Shown here: piece after piece, positions 17,923 through 27,061 of the stretch
Layout: each line of letters begins with the position of its first letter
Position numbering within the stretch: the first letter of the stretch is position 1
NCBI RefSeq assembly: GCF_009617585.1
Contig: NZ_WIXI01000034.1
Coordinates: 1-51,987 of the forward strand
Direction of reading: 5' to 3'
Source: Endobacterium cereale
GTDB taxonomy: Bacteria; Pseudomonadota; Alphaproteobacteria; Rhizobiales; Rhizobiaceae
DNA length: 51,987 bases
The notes under the pieces: generated by a model
What the model was told of the DNA's origin: nothing
Database searches by the model: none
What the model saw: only the letters and a program-made list of their open reading frames with translations
Program-made: the position numbers and the translations under genes

Positions 17923-20484
17923 CTACGCCACCTCGCGGCCCCAACCCGGCCGGCGATCGTAGTCGCCCAGCTCGACCTGCATGTGCGGGTCGCGCGTCTT
18001 GAAATGCTCGATCTTCTCCGACAGCATTTCCACTCGACGGCGCAGGCCATGGATTTCGGCGTTGTTTTCCTCGACCATGGCGGCGTTGCGCTGGGTGATC
18101 AGTTCCACTTCCTGCACCGCATGCGTCACTTCACGGATGCCCGTTGATTGCTCGCCGGTGGCTGACGAAATGTCGGAGACGAGTTTGCGCACCTCGGCCA
18201 CATGCGTGATGATCGACGATAGCGCCTGTCCGGTTTCCTCGACAAGATGCACGCCGCTCTTGACCTGCGTCGCGCTTACCGAGATCAGATCCTTGATCTC
18301 GCGGGCAGCACCGGCGCAACGCTGCGCCAGTTCGCGCACTTCCTGTGCGACTACGGCAAAACCGCGACCGGCCTCGCCGGCACGCGCCGCTTCCACCCCG
18401 GCGTTGAGCGCCAGCAGGTTGGTCTGGAAGGCGATCTCGTCGATCACGCCGATGATCGTCGCGATCTTGGCCGATGACTTGCTGATCTCGCCCATGGCGC
18501 CGACCGCACGCTGCACGACTTCGCCGGAACGCACCGCGAACTCCTCCGTTTCGCTGACGGACGTGGAGGTACGCTTGGCGTTTTCGGCCGTGGAAACGAC
18601 GATCTCGCTCAGGTGCCGCAGCGCCCGCGAACTCTGTTCCAGTGCCGCCGCCTGCTGTTCGGTACGGCGGGCCAGATCGTCGGCGGAGCTGGCAAGGTTG
18701 CCGGTGCCACCTTCGATCTCGTCGGCCGTGCTGCGCACATCCGCGAGCGTCACGCGCAGCGTCTCGACGGCCTGGTTGTAGGTGCGGGCCATCTCGACAA
18801 AGTCTTCCGCGAGATCCTCGGCCATGCCCTCTTCCAGATCGCCCTCGGCCAACTTGCCGAGAACATGCGAGAGCGCATCAAGCGCGCGGCGCTGTTCTGC
18901 TGCCACGCGGGCACGTTCCGCACCCCGCTTCTGGGATTCCTCGGCCGAAAGTTCACGGGCCGATGCCGCTTCCTGTTCCAGTCGCACGTTTTCGACAGCG
19001 GCATCTCGGAACACGGTGACGGATCGCACCATGTCGCCGATTTCGTCGCCGCGTTCACGCCCCTCGATCGACACGTTGAGATCGCCGTCCGCAAGGCGCT
19101 TCATCACTTCGGTAACGCGGCGAAGCGGTCCGCGCAGCGTTTCGACCAGCATCAGGCCGCCGGCGATCGCCAGCACGGTGCCAATCACCATCGCAACGAC
19201 CGAAAGCGTGGCGGAGCGTTCGCTGTCCTGCTTGCCGGTCTCCTGAGCCTGCGCCACAAACGCCTTCAGGCCAGCCATGCCGCCGGATAGCGTCTGTGCG
19301 GCGGCCGTCTTTTCCGTCTGCCAATCGGCGGCAATCCCCATGAGCTTGACCGAGGATTTATCGAGAGCGACCAGCTGGGTATCGGTCTTGGTGCCGAATT
19401 CCGCGAGCGTCATGTTGCTGCCCGCAAGTTCGGACACGCGGGCGCTTGCCTTGCGCAGCGTGGTCATGCCGCCCAGCACGGCCTTGCGACTGTCGTCGGC
19501 GGAGGTCATCCGCAGCCGCTCGACCAGCAACTGCAGTTCATCGATCCGACGAAGCGATTCTTCCGTCTGGGTCAGCAGTTCGCGCTGCGCGACGACATCG
19601 GCTTCGAGACCGACGAAACGCTCGGCCGCGGTCACCGCCTTGCTGGTCGCCTGATTGGCGAGTTCGCCCTGAATACGCATGAAGGCACTGGTGGCGATAC
19701 GGGCGGCCTGTGCCTTGTCGGCAATCGACGCATCGCTGGTCAACGCCTTGCCAAGGTTGGTCATGGCTTCACGCACCGGTGCAAAGCCCTTTTGCGCCCG
19801 CTCCGGCACGAGGCCGATCACCTTGTCGAACTCGTTGTTCAACGTGCCAAGGTAAAGTTTTGCGGTGTTGACGGCCGCGTCGTCGCTCTCGGCGCGGCGC
19901 ATGGCATCACGCAGTTCGCCGATCCGGCCGGCGATGGCATTGTAGGCATAGGCTTCCAGCAGCAGTCCCTTGGCGAAACGCTCCTTGCCATCCATCTGCT
20001 TGCGCAGCGTACCAACCTGCGCCTGAACACCCGTACCGAGCGCGCGCACTTTCGACATGCCCAGATCCATTTCGCGACCATTCTGGTCGCGCCGGCCCTT
20101 TACGGCCCAAAGCGCGTCCACATGCGCGCGCATGGCCGCGGCAAGGCCGATCACCGGAGCGATGCGCTCGCGATCTCCATCGGAAACCAACAGGCCCTGC
20201 AACGCACCCACGCCCTTTTCCTGGGTGTCGATATCGGCTTTCAATGCAGCCAGCGTCTTGTCGTTTGGGGTCGTGGAAAAACCCTGCAGGCTTGTCTGCA
20301 GGCGTTCGAAGTCGCCGATATTTTCGATCGTCGCGCGGGTCACGGTCATGTGCCCGTTCAGCGTCGTCGACGTGTAGTAGCCCGCCAGCCCGACGCCGGC
20401 GATCAGCAGCACAAGCGGCACCACGAACAAAAGAACTTTGGTTACGATCCTGCGGCTTTGCAAAAGCCGGTCGATGAAGGACAT
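17923..20484 (-). CDS. Methyl-accepting chemotaxis protein
   Basis: The 853-residue transmembrane receptor signals to CheA/CheW. Predicted layout: a membrane segment at about 17-40 ([21 protein letters not shown]), a long helical periplasmic region of about 380 residues, a second membrane segment at about 421-447, HAMP (about 445-500), a linker with a further HAMP-like stretch, and the cytoplasmic coiled-coil hairpin (about 580-830) containing the highly conserved tip ([34 protein letters not shown]). The periplasmic part is long and helical, unlike a Cache fold, closest to HBM/PilJ-style bundles. ATG 20484 is preferred because GGGGGA precedes it; the frame opens 11 codons further up. There is no C-terminal CheR-binding pentapeptide. 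Ligand unknown. Confidence 0.92.
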   Translation of the reverse strand: MSFIDRLLQSRRIVTKVLLFVVPLVLLIAGVGLAGYYTSTTLNGHMTVTRATIENIGDFERLQTSLQGFSTTPNDKTLAALKADIDTQEKGVGALQGLLVSDGDRERIAPVIGLAAAMRAHVDALWAVKGRRDQNGREMDLGMSKVRALGTGVQAQVGTLRKQMDGKERFAKGLLLEAYAYNAIAGRIGELRDAMRRAESDDAAVNTAKLYLGTLNNEFDKVIGLVPERAQKGFAPVREAMTNLGKALTSDASIADKAQAARIATSAFMRIQGELANQATSKAVTAAERFVGLEADVVAQRELLTQTEESLRRIDELQLLVERLRMTSADDSRKAVLGGMTTLRKASARVSELAGSNMTLAEFGTKTDTQLVALDKSSVKLMGIAADWQTEKTAAAQTLSGGMAGLKAFVAQAQETGKQDSERSATLSVVAMVIGTVLAIAGGLMLVETLRGPLRRVTEVMKRLADGDLNVSIEGRERGDEIGDMVRSVTVFRDAAVENVRLEQEAASARELSAEESQKRGAERARVAAEQRRALDALSHVLGKLAEGDLEEGMAEDLAEDFVEMARTYNQAVETLRVTLADVRSTADEIEGGTGNLASSADDLARRTEQQAAALEQSSRALRHLSEIVVSTAENAKRTSTSVSETEEFAVRSGEVVQRAVGAMGEISKSSAKIATIIGVIDEIAFQTNLLALNAGVEAARAGEAGRGFAVVAQEVRELAQRCAGAAREIKDLISVSATQVKSGVHLVEETGQALSSIITHVAEVRKLVSDISSATGEQSTGIREVTHAVQEVELITQRNAAMVEENNAEIHGLRRRVEMLSEKIEHFKTRDPHMQVELGDYDRRPGWGREVA

Positions 20485-20732
20485 GCGGTTCCCCCCGCAA
20501 ATGGGCACACGCACCAACCTCCCATCGGCGACACGCAGCCATCATTCCCGCCTCATGCGAGATTCACTCACAGTCTGAAAATTGAATTGAGCAACCGTTA
20601 ACAATGCACGGAAGACGTTCAAAATAGCCTTTCGCGGCGACAGAACGTTTCCTTCTTCGGCATGCCAGGTCGAAGCGTTTCCATTTGCGGACAAACCGGC
20701 CTATTGAACGGACGTCCGGGACGGGGAATCAC

Positions 20733-21641
20733 ATGGCGGCATTATCGGCAAATTCGAGGGGCGCGTTCTACATGGTGCTCGCGATGGCCATGTTCATCTG
20801 CAACGATGCACTCGTCAAAGCCGCATCCACGCAGATCTCCATCGCCCAGATCATGTTCGTGCGCGGCGCCATGACGCTGGTGCTCGTTTTCCTGATCGCC
20901 CGCCACCTCGGCGCGCTTCCGACGCGTCGCATGCTCACCGATCGGACCATGCTCCTGCGGGTCTTTTTCGAAATCGGCGCGACCCTGACCTATCTGACAG
21001 CGCTCAGCCGTATTCCCTTCGCCAATGCCTCCTCCATCCTTCAGTCGTTGCCGCTTGCGGTGACGCTGGGAGCGGCTCTTTTCCTCGGCGAACCGGTCGG
21101 CTGGAGGCGCTGGGTGGCCATTCTCGTCGGTTTCATCGGCGTTCTGGTCATCCTGAAGCCCGGCCCTTCCGGGTTCGTTCCCGATGCCCTGTTTGCCGTT
21201 GTAGCCGTATTTTTCACCGCGGGTCGCGATCTCGTCACCAAACGCGTCGATCCGACCATCCCGTCGATTTCCGTCAGCCTCTTCACCACAACGGCGATCA
21301 CGTCGCTCGGTGCCTGCCTGATCGTGCCGATGGGCGGATGGCGACCACTCGATGCCGACATGTTCGGCCTGCTGGCCTTGGCTGCCCTCGCGGTGCTGGT
21401 GGCCTATCAGTGCATCATTCTTGCCATGCGCAACGGTGAAATTTCCTTCGTGGCACCTTTCCGCTATACCAGCCTCATCTGGGCGCTCGGCATCGGCATC
21501 GTGTTTTTCGGAGAAATCCCGACGAACAGCATGATGATCGGCATCGTGCTGGTCATCGGCTCCGGCCTATACACCTTCTATCGAGAAAGCCGCCGACGTC
21601 AGGTGACCGCGGGCGAGACCGATCCCGCCCCACCCGCATGA
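20733..21641 (+). CDS. EamA-type drug/metabolite transporter (DMT family)
   Basis: The 302-residue inner-membrane protein has about 10 hydrophobic helices in two EamA halves: GAFYMVLAMAMFICNDALVK opens the first, and LVLVFLIARHLGALP, YLTALSRIPFANASSI and ALFLGEPVGWRRWVAILVGF are typical. The second half has DLVTKRVDPTIPSISV and a GLYTFYRE tail. Direction is presumably export; the substrate cannot be read from sequence. ATG 20733 has GGGGA 5 bases upstream; an open ATG at 20685 would add 16 non-hydrophobic residues. It lies 12 bp upstream of mobA, so the two could be co-transcribed. Confidence 0.88.
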   Translation: MAALSANSRGAFYMVLAMAMFICNDALVKAASTQISIAQIMFVRGAMTLVLVFLIARHLGALPTRRMLTDRTMLLRVFFEIGATLTYLTALSRIPFANASSILQSLPLAVTLGAALFLGEPVGWRRWVAILVGFIGVLVILKPGPSGFVPDALFAVVAVFFTAGRDLVTKRVDPTIPSISVSLFTTTAITSLGACLIVPMGGWRPLDADMFGLLALAALAVLVAYQCIILAMRNGEISFVAPFRYTSLIWALGIGIVFFGEIPTNSMMIGIVLVIGSGLYTFYRESRRRQVTAGETDPAPPA

Positions 21642-21653
21642 TGAGATAGAGCG

Positions 21654-22283
21654 ATGACCACCGATAAACCGAAACGCGGCGCCATCGCCGGCATCATCCT
21701 TGCAGGGGGCCGTTCCAGCCGCATGGGACGTGAAAAGACAGTGATGACGCTTGCCGGCCGGCCAATGATCGCCCATGTAGCCGAGCGCTTCGGGCCGCAG
21801 GTCGCAAGCATCGCCATCAATGCCCTGCCCGGCTTTAGCGCGCATCGAAACCTGCCGATCGTTCCCGATACGCTCAAAGATCATCAGGGGCCGCTCGCCG
21901 GCATTCTTTCCGGTCTGCGGCATTTTTCCGCGCAAACCGGCTACACCCATATGGCAAGCGTTGCCGGTGACGGCCCGTTTCTACCGCTCGATCTCGTTGG
22001 ACGTCTGACGACGGCTTGCCCGGATGGCAATACAATCGCCATCGCCGCGTCTGACGGCCACATGCATCCGGTCTATGCGCTCTGGCCGATCTCTGTCGCC
22101 GACGATCTCGAAACCTGGCTCGGCAATCCTGACAATCGCCGGGTCAAGGCTTTTTTTGCGCGCCATCCGACTGTAACGGTCGCGTTCGCGCCTGAAACAA
22201 CGTCTTCGGGGCCGCGCGATCCGTTTTTCAACGTCAATACGCCCGAGGATTTCACACGGGCGCAAACCTATCTGGAGCAATGA
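21654..22283 (+). CDS. mobA: Molybdenum cofactor guanylyltransferase MobA
   Basis: MobA transfers GMP from GTP to molybdopterin to make the MGD cofactor used by DMSO reductase-type enzymes. The 209-residue protein opens with the nucleotidyltransferase signature GIILAGGRSSRMGREK, followed by GPLAGILSGLRHF, VAGDGPFLPLDLV (Mg-binding Asp) and HPVYALWPI. Size agrees with E. coli MobA (194). It shares ATGA with mobB (22280-22283), showing translational coupling. Confidence 0.93.
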   Translation: MTTDKPKRGAIAGIILAGGRSSRMGREKTVMTLAGRPMIAHVAERFGPQVASIAINALPGFSAHRNLPIVPDTLKDHQGPLAGILSGLRHFSAQTGYTHMASVAGDGPFLPLDLVGRLTTACPDGNTIAIAASDGHMHPVYALWPISVADDLETWLGNPDNRRVKAFFARHPTVTVAFAPETTSSGPRDPFFNVNTPEDFTRAQTYLEQ

Positions 22284-22795
22284 TGACGCAGCGCATCTTT
22301 GGCATTTCCGGCTGGAAGAATTCCGGCAAGACCGGCCTTGCCGTTCGCCTCGTCGCCGAATTCACCCGTCGCGGATATCGCATTTCCACCATCAAGCACG
22401 CCCATCATGATTTCGATATCGACAAGGTCGGCGCCGACAGTTTTCGCCATCGCGAGGCCGGCGCGCATGAGGTGACGATCGTGTCCGGCACGCGTTTTGC
22501 CATCATGCATGAATTGCGTGGGCAGGCCGAACCCAGCTTTGATGACATCCTTGCCCGTATCGCGCCATGCGATCTGGTGCTGATCGAAGGTTATAAACGC
22601 GAGCCTGTGCCCAAGATCGAGGCCCGGCGCCTGGAATCCGCCAATCGCGAACCCCTGGCGCCGAATGATCCACATATCGTCGCCATCGCCGCCGATCACG
22701 CCGTGGCAGACAGCACCATCCCGATTTTCGATCTCGACGATACGATGGCGATTGCCGACTTCATCGCAACCACGGTCGACCTGCCGCCAAGGTGA
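22280..22795 (+). CDS. mobB: Molybdopterin-guanine dinucleotide adapter MobB
   Basis: MobB is a small GTP-binding partner of MobA that helps MGD synthesis but is not strictly essential. The 171 residues show the P-loop GISGWKNSGKTGL near residues 8-20, STIKHAHHDFDIDKVG, and LVLIEGYKREPVPKIE. Two tandem ATGs (22280, 22283) are possible; the first overlaps the mobA stop and TGGAG lies 2-6 bases upstream, favouring the second. Confidence 0.93.
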   Translation: MMTQRIFGISGWKNSGKTGLAVRLVAEFTRRGYRISTIKHAHHDFDIDKVGADSFRHREAGAHEVTIVSGTRFAIMHELRGQAEPSFDDILARIAPCDLVLIEGYKREPVPKIEARRLESANREPLAPNDPHIVAIAADHAVADSTIPIFDLDDTMAIADFIATTVDLPPR

Positions 22796-22824
22796 GCGAC
22801 AGGCCTGCCGCTCAGGTCTGAACC

Positions 22825-24024
22825 TCAGTTCGTCAACCGGGTCGGCTGCGCGGTCGCCTTCTCGGCGATTTCGGCAAAGGCGCTGACAAGGGAATCGACC
22901 GTATTCGGTTCGTAATAATTTGCTTCTGTCGTGGCGCAGGCCTTGAGAAGGTCCTGCCCCCTCGGCGGCGCCATGAATGCGACGGTAAAGACCTTGATGC
23001 CCGCCGTCTTTGCCGCTGCGCACTGATCGCGCACGCTCTTGTCGAAAACCGCATCCCAAACGGCGCTGGCGCCGGTCATTTCGCCATCCGTCATCAGCAC
23101 GATGACACGATCGACAGGATCATTGCCCTTCTTTTTCTGCTCCACGCTTTCGGTATCGGTCTTGGCAGGAGACGCCTTGATATTGTTGATGGCGGTCTGC
23201 ATCGAAAGCGTCGCATCCGTGCCGCCGACGGCAGTCAGGATGTTGTTGACCTGTCGTCGGGAATCCGTCGTTCCCCAGGCCATGTTGGATTGCGCCACCA
23301 TGGTCGTGGCATAGGTGATCGCACCGGTCCGGATGAATTTCGGCGTCGGGTCCACCTTGTCGAGCCCATCGAACAGCGCCGTCGCGGCTTCTTTGACGGC
23401 GTCGAGTTTGGTCACGTAATAGGTCTGGTAGGCAAGGCAGATGTTGAAAAGCTGCAGCGTGCAACGTGTTCGTTGCGTTGCGGTATTTTGCGCCATGGAG
23501 CCGGATGTATCGAGCAGCACTTCCATGGAAAGCCCACGCGGGCCACCGTAACCGCTCACGGTCTTGCTGGCGGCGGAAACATTCACCTCCTGACCGAAGA
23601 GCAGGCGCGTCAAAGGTGTCAGCGGCACCGGCACGGACGAATTGACCGCGACGGCGAAGGATTTCCCAGACACACCCTGCGCCGTGGTGGTGATCGACAC
23701 GGTCGTGCCGGCCTTGATCGCGGCCACGCTTGTCGCGTCGGACGAGCCGGAAAAGCGGCCGGCCACGAAATTCTTGCCGTATTCCGACCCCGTCGAACTG
23801 TCGATCTTCTTGTCGGCAAGGCGCGAGGAAACAGCCAGTGCGGCAGCATCGGTCGCGTCCTGCAGCTGCGCCCTCGAAAGCACCATGTTGGTAGCATCGA
23901 TCGCCATTCCGGCGGTCCCGAGAAGCACCGGAAGGATCAACGCCGTCATGAGGGCAAAATTGCCGTTCTCCTGGCGGATGAACCTGCGGATTGTCTGTTG
24001 GAATTGTCGCATGCCGAACATCAC
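22825..24024 (-). CDS. TadG-like membrane-anchored von Willebrand factor A protein
   Basis: The 399-residue protein combines a short basic N-terminus, a hydrophobic segment (about 24-47, NFALMTALILPVLLGTAGMAID) of the TadE/TadG or Tad_N type (FALMTALxLP followed by AIDxTNMVLSRAQLQDATDAAALA), and a C-terminal vWA domain with the MIDAS sequence DTSGSM (Asp172, Ser174, Ser176) and IVLMTDGEM. Such proteins occur in Flp (tight-adherence) pilus loci, but no other tad gene is nearby, so this looks like an orphan. It probably faces the periplasm and binds a divalent metal. It converges on mobB. Confidence 0.88.
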   Translation of the reverse strand: MMFGMRQFQQTIRRFIRQENGNFALMTALILPVLLGTAGMAIDATNMVLSRAQLQDATDAAALAVSSRLADKKIDSSTGSEYGKNFVAGRFSGSSDATSVAAIKAGTTVSITTTAQGVSGKSFAVAVNSSVPVPLTPLTRLLFGQEVNVSAASKTVSGYGGPRGLSMEVLLDTSGSMAQNTATQRTRCTLQLFNICLAYQTYYVTKLDAVKEAATALFDGLDKVDPTPKFIRTGAITYATTMVAQSNMAWGTTDSRRQVNNILTAVGGTDATLSMQTAINNIKASPAKTDTESVEQKKKGNDPVDRVIVLMTDGEMTGASAVWDAVFDKSVRDQCAAAKTAGIKVFTVAFMAPPRGQDLLKACATTEANYYEPNTVDSLVSAFAEIAEKATAQPTRLTN

Positions 24025-24128
24025 TCGAATGGATGGATCGGCCGCATTGTTTCAGCAATCACTTAATTAGTGATAACTTCATCAATTAGAAATGAAAGAT
24101 ATATGCAGTCTACGGAATATATAAAAAC

Positions 24129-24163
24129 ATGACGTCGCGCCCCGCATAAGGGCGCGACGTCGC
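24129..24163 (-). terminator. Rho-independent terminator of the nucleobase permease
   Basis: The 11-bp perfect stem GACGTCGCGCC (24131-24141) pairs with 24151-24161 around 9 bases. On the minus strand ATGTTTTTA follows. It is placed just past the permease stop at 24170. Confidence 0.8.
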
Positions 24164-24169
24164 GTCATA

Positions 24170-25504
24170 TCAGACGTTTTCACCGTTTTCCTTGCGCGGG
24201 CTTGCCCAGCCCAGCGCATGGTAGAGAACGATCGCGCCGATTGTTGCCGTGCCGATGCCGTCGAGCGTGAAGCCGCCAACATCGAGCTTGAAGTTTCCTG
24301 CCCCCAGAACCAGTGCCACACCGACGGTGATCAGGTTGCGCGGCTCGGAGAAGTCGACCTTGTTTTCCACCCAGATACGGCCGGCCGTGGCCGCGATCAG
24401 GCCGAACACGACAATCGAAAGACCACCGAGAACCGGACCGGGAATGGTCTGGATCAGCGCGCCGAACTTTGGCGAGAAGCCGAGCAGGATGGCAACGAAG
24501 GCCGAGACGAGGAAGACCAGCGTGGAGAAAATGCGGGTGACGGCCATGACGCCCATGTTTTCCGCGTAAGTCGTCATGCCGGTACCGCCGAAGGCGCCCG
24601 AAAACATCGTGGCAACGCCGTCACCGATGAAGGCGCGGCCGAGATAGGGGTCGAGATTGCGGCCGGTCATGGCGCCGATCGCCTTGATGTGACCGAGGTT
24701 TTCGGCGACCAGAATGACGACGACCGGAGCGATCAGCGTGACCGCTGCAGGCGAAAACACCGGCGCGGTGAAGGTCGGCAGGCCGAACCATGCGGCAGCC
24801 GATACGCCCGAGAAATCGATCGGCGCGGCGTAGCCCATGCCGTTCGCCAGCACGAGATAGAGCAGATAGGCGAAGGCGCCGCCGATCAGGATCGGCAGGC
24901 GGCGGGTGAGACCCGGCGCATAGACGGCAACAACACCGACGGCGGCAACGGTGGCAATCGCCACCCAGCGCGACAGCTGGCTGCCATCCGGCGATGCCGC
25001 ACCTGTACCCGATGCACTGGCAATGGCGATCGGCGCCAGTACGAGGCCGATAGCGGCCACGATCGCCCCGGTCAGAACCGGCGGCATCAGCATCTCGATC
25101 CAGCGATGGCCTGCCATCATCACGATGATGCCGATCATCGTGTAGAGCGCGCCGGCGGCGATGATGCCGCCCAGCGCCAGGCCAATATTCGGGTTGGGTG
25201 CGCCGGCTGCTGCGGCTGTCGCCACCAGAACCGGGCCGATGAAGGCGAAGGAAGAACCGAGATAGCTCGGCACGCGGCCACCGACGGCGATGAAGAAGAT
25301 CAGCGTCGCAATGCCGGAAAACAGGATCGATACATTCGGGTCAAAGCCCATGATCATCGGCGCAAGTACGGTCGACCCGAACATCGCCACCACATGCTGA
25401 AAGCCCAGCACCACCGTCTGGCCGGCCGGCAGACGTTCGTCGGGCAAAATGCGCCCTTCCGTCTTCAGCCGCCAGCGCGGAAAATAACCACCCGTTTCGC
25501 TCAT
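24170..25504 (-). CDS. NCS2-family uracil/xanthine permease
   Basis: This 444-residue inner-membrane proton symporter belongs to the nucleobase:cation symporter-2 family. It has 12-14 hydrophobic segments and family motifs: VVLGFQHVVAMFGSTVLAP (TM1), GSSFAFIGP (TM3), VAENLGHIKAIGAMTGRNLDP (the family's Glu/His-containing TM8 stretch), AFGGTGMTTYAENMGV (TM9/10) and GGLSIVVFGLIAATAGRIWV. Resemblance is closest to the UraA/RutG branch, with Asn-Met-Gly in the last motif, so uracil or another pyrimidine is the likely cargo. ATG 25504 has GAGGGGC upstream. It is followed by a clear terminator; divergent from the VOC gene. Confidence 0.9.
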   Translation of the reverse strand: MSETGGYFPRWRLKTEGRILPDERLPAGQTVVLGFQHVVAMFGSTVLAPMIMGFDPNVSILFSGIATLIFFIAVGGRVPSYLGSSFAFIGPVLVATAAAAGAPNPNIGLALGGIIAAGALYTMIGIIVMMAGHRWIEMLMPPVLTGAIVAAIGLVLAPIAIASASGTGAASPDGSQLSRWVAIATVAAVGVVAVYAPGLTRRLPILIGGAFAYLLYLVLANGMGYAAPIDFSGVSAAAWFGLPTFTAPVFSPAAVTLIAPVVVILVAENLGHIKAIGAMTGRNLDPYLGRAFIGDGVATMFSGAFGGTGMTTYAENMGVMAVTRIFSTLVFLVSAFVAILLGFSPKFGALIQTIPGPVLGGLSIVVFGLIAATAGRIWVENKVDFSEPRNLITVGVALVLGAGNFKLDVGGFTLDGIGTATIGAIVLYHALGWASPRKENGENV

Positions 25505-25819
25505 GTCAGTGCCCCTCTGTTGGTTCCCGCCAGCCGGCCGGGCGCGCGGTTCGGCCGCGCACCTGTTTTGCATTTCTTGGTCGGAGGCATGGATGCTTAA
25601 AAAACTGCGCTTCGCGGATAGGCGATCGGCATCGATCGTCGGTCACATCTATCGGCTCGCAAAAACCTTCGTTACTGCGAACCGAGGCCGCTGTCATCGG
25701 TCTTCACAGCTTTCCCACAACAGTCATGACCAAAAATCCAGCAAAACTACTGGCGAAATGCCGCATGCCTCTTAACTGATCATTTGAGGACCACAAACAC
25801 TCCCGGGAGGAGACCCGCC
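25505..25819. other. Divergent intergenic region, permease / VOC protein
   Basis: About 315 bases between the permease and VOC starts. I see ribosome sites at both ends and a 60-codon open frame from 25593 without coding character. No repeat, RNA gene or confident promoter box was recognised. Confidence 0.35.
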
Positions 25820-26302
25820 ATGGAAAAGAACAGGATCTGCCTTTGGTATGACAAGCAGGCGGAAGAAGCCGCCCGTTTTTATGCAAGAACCTTTCCCGAC
25901 AGCAGTGTCGAAAAGATCATTCATGCACCCGGCGATTGTCCCGATGGAAGTCAGGGAGATGTTCTCGTCGTGGAATTCACCGTGCTCGGCATTCCGTGCA
26001 CGGGCATGAATGGCGGCCCGCATTTCAAGCAGACAGAAGCCTTTTCATTCCAGATCTCGACGGAAGATCAGGCCGAAACCGACCGCTACTGGAACGCCAT
26101 TGTCGACAATGACGGGCAGACAAGCGAATGCGGCTGGTGCAAGGACAAATGGGGCCTGTCCTGGCAGATCACTCCGCGTATCCTGATGGATGCGTTGAGA
26201 GAGGGCGGGCCGGCAGCCAAACGCGCGTTCGATGCGATGATGACGATGAAGAAGATCGATGTTGGAAAGATCGAGGCGGCGGTACGCGGAACCCCGGATT
26301 GA
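25820..26302 (+). CDS. VOC-superfamily protein, PhnB/3-demethylubiquinone methyltransferase-like
   Basis: The 160-residue protein has the paired beta-alpha-beta-beta-beta layout of VOC proteins of the 3-dmu-9_3-mt (PF06983-like) family: ICLWYDKQAEEAARFYARTFPDSSVEKI, VVEFTVLGIPCTGMNGGPHFKQTEAFSFQI, DRYWNAIVDNDGQTSECGWCKDKWGLSWQITP. Despite the family name, methyltransferase activity is not expected; function is unknown. ATG 25820 has a strong GGGAGGAG 8 bases upstream. The small conserved hypothetical gene follows 29 bp downstream. Confidence 0.85.
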   Translation: MEKNRICLWYDKQAEEAARFYARTFPDSSVEKIIHAPGDCPDGSQGDVLVVEFTVLGIPCTGMNGGPHFKQTEAFSFQISTEDQAETDRYWNAIVDNDGQTSECGWCKDKWGLSWQITPRILMDALREGGPAAKRAFDAMMTMKKIDVGKIEAAVRGTPD

Positions 26303-26331
26303 TCACCCAATTGCCACGGTATTTTGTCTCC

Positions 26332-26589
26332 ATGACGATTACATTACTTCCATTGCCGAGCGGCCGCTGTTCTCTGGAGTTCGCGCCCTCCGACCTCTCG
26401 TCGGTGGCGCTGGCGATCGAACGTCTCTACGGGGTACCAGACACGAAACTGCATCCGGCATCCGCCGAATACTGCTTTGGTGGGTGCTCCTTCATCTTCC
26501 AGAACGAGTGGGACGATCCCTGCCTGATTTCCTGCGCGGCAGAAGGCACCATAGTTCTTGAAAACCTTTACGCCGCTCTCACTCCATGA
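26332..26589 (+). CDS. Small conserved hypothetical protein (85 aa)
   Basis: The 85-residue frame from ATG 26332 reads MTITLLPLPSGRCSLEFAPS, then LSSVALAIERLYGVPD, SAEYCFGGCSFIFQNEWDDP and CLISCAAEGTIVLENL. The composition is protein-like (alternating hydrophobics, conserved-looking FGGCSFIFQNEWDDPCLIS), and I recall similar short proteins in other alphaproteobacteria. No domain name is known to me and there is no signal peptide. The ribosome site is weak. It may be in the same transcript as the VOC gene 29 bp upstream; convergent with the GFA-family gene. Confidence 0.65.
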   Translation: MTITLLPLPSGRCSLEFAPSDLSSVALAIERLYGVPDTKLHPASAEYCFGGCSFIFQNEWDDPCLISCAAEGTIVLENLYAALTP

Positions 26590-26620
26590 GCGACCCACGC
26601 CTGCCAGATAGTTTCGGGGC

Positions 26621-27013
26621 TCAGTTTTCCGTGCGCCTTGTCCCCTCGCGATCGCGCTCATAACGCCTCTTCACTGGAAATTCCGGCAACCAGCTTTCGC
26701 GGCGGATCGTCCACAATTCATAAGTCGGCTGAAACCGGTCGATCTCATCGAGCGTGCCGAGATTGACCTCGATCTCATCCCCGCTGCGCCCGAAAACATG
26801 CGAACCGCAATTCGGGCAAAAATGCCGGCCCTGATATTCGCGGGTTTCGCCTTCGAGCCGCACGGACGCCTCAGGAAAGATCGCCGAGGCATGAAACAGC
26901 GCGCCATGGGTCTTGCGGCAATCGAAACAATGACAAATCCCGACGCGATTGGGCTCTCCCGTGGCGATGATCCTGACATTGCCGCAACGGCAGCCGCCGG
27001 TGATGTCGGTCAT
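26621..27013 (-). CDS. GFA-family (glutathione-dependent formaldehyde-activating-like) protein
   Basis: The 130-residue zinc protein has the GFA fold: GGCRCGNVRI near the start, ICHCFDCRKTHGALFHASAIF, and HFCPNCGSHVFG. The Cys residues form two zinc sites in the family. Most members are not proven to act on formaldehyde; function is unassigned. ATG 27013 is preferred because GGGAG lies about 8 bases upstream. It lies 48 bp downstream of the NYN-domain gene on the same strand and could be co-transcribed. Confidence 0.88.
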   Translation of the reverse strand: MTDITGGCRCGNVRIIATGEPNRVGICHCFDCRKTHGALFHASAIFPEASVRLEGETREYQGRHFCPNCGSHVFGRSGDEIEVNLGTLDEIDRFQPTYELWTIRRESWLPEFPVKRRYERDREGTRRTEN

Positions 27014-27061
27014 GATGATGCTCCCTGTTGCGTAAAAGGCAGCAGAATTGCTCCGCAACCC

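Noticed and set aside
22790..22824. Near-palindrome GAGCGACAGG/CCTGCCGCTC after mobB as a terminator
   Set aside because: The arms are adjacent without a loop and no T-run follows.
25593..25775. 60-codon frame in the permease/VOC intergenic region
   Set aside because: Composition and lack of hydrophobic pattern suggest chance; no ribosome site.
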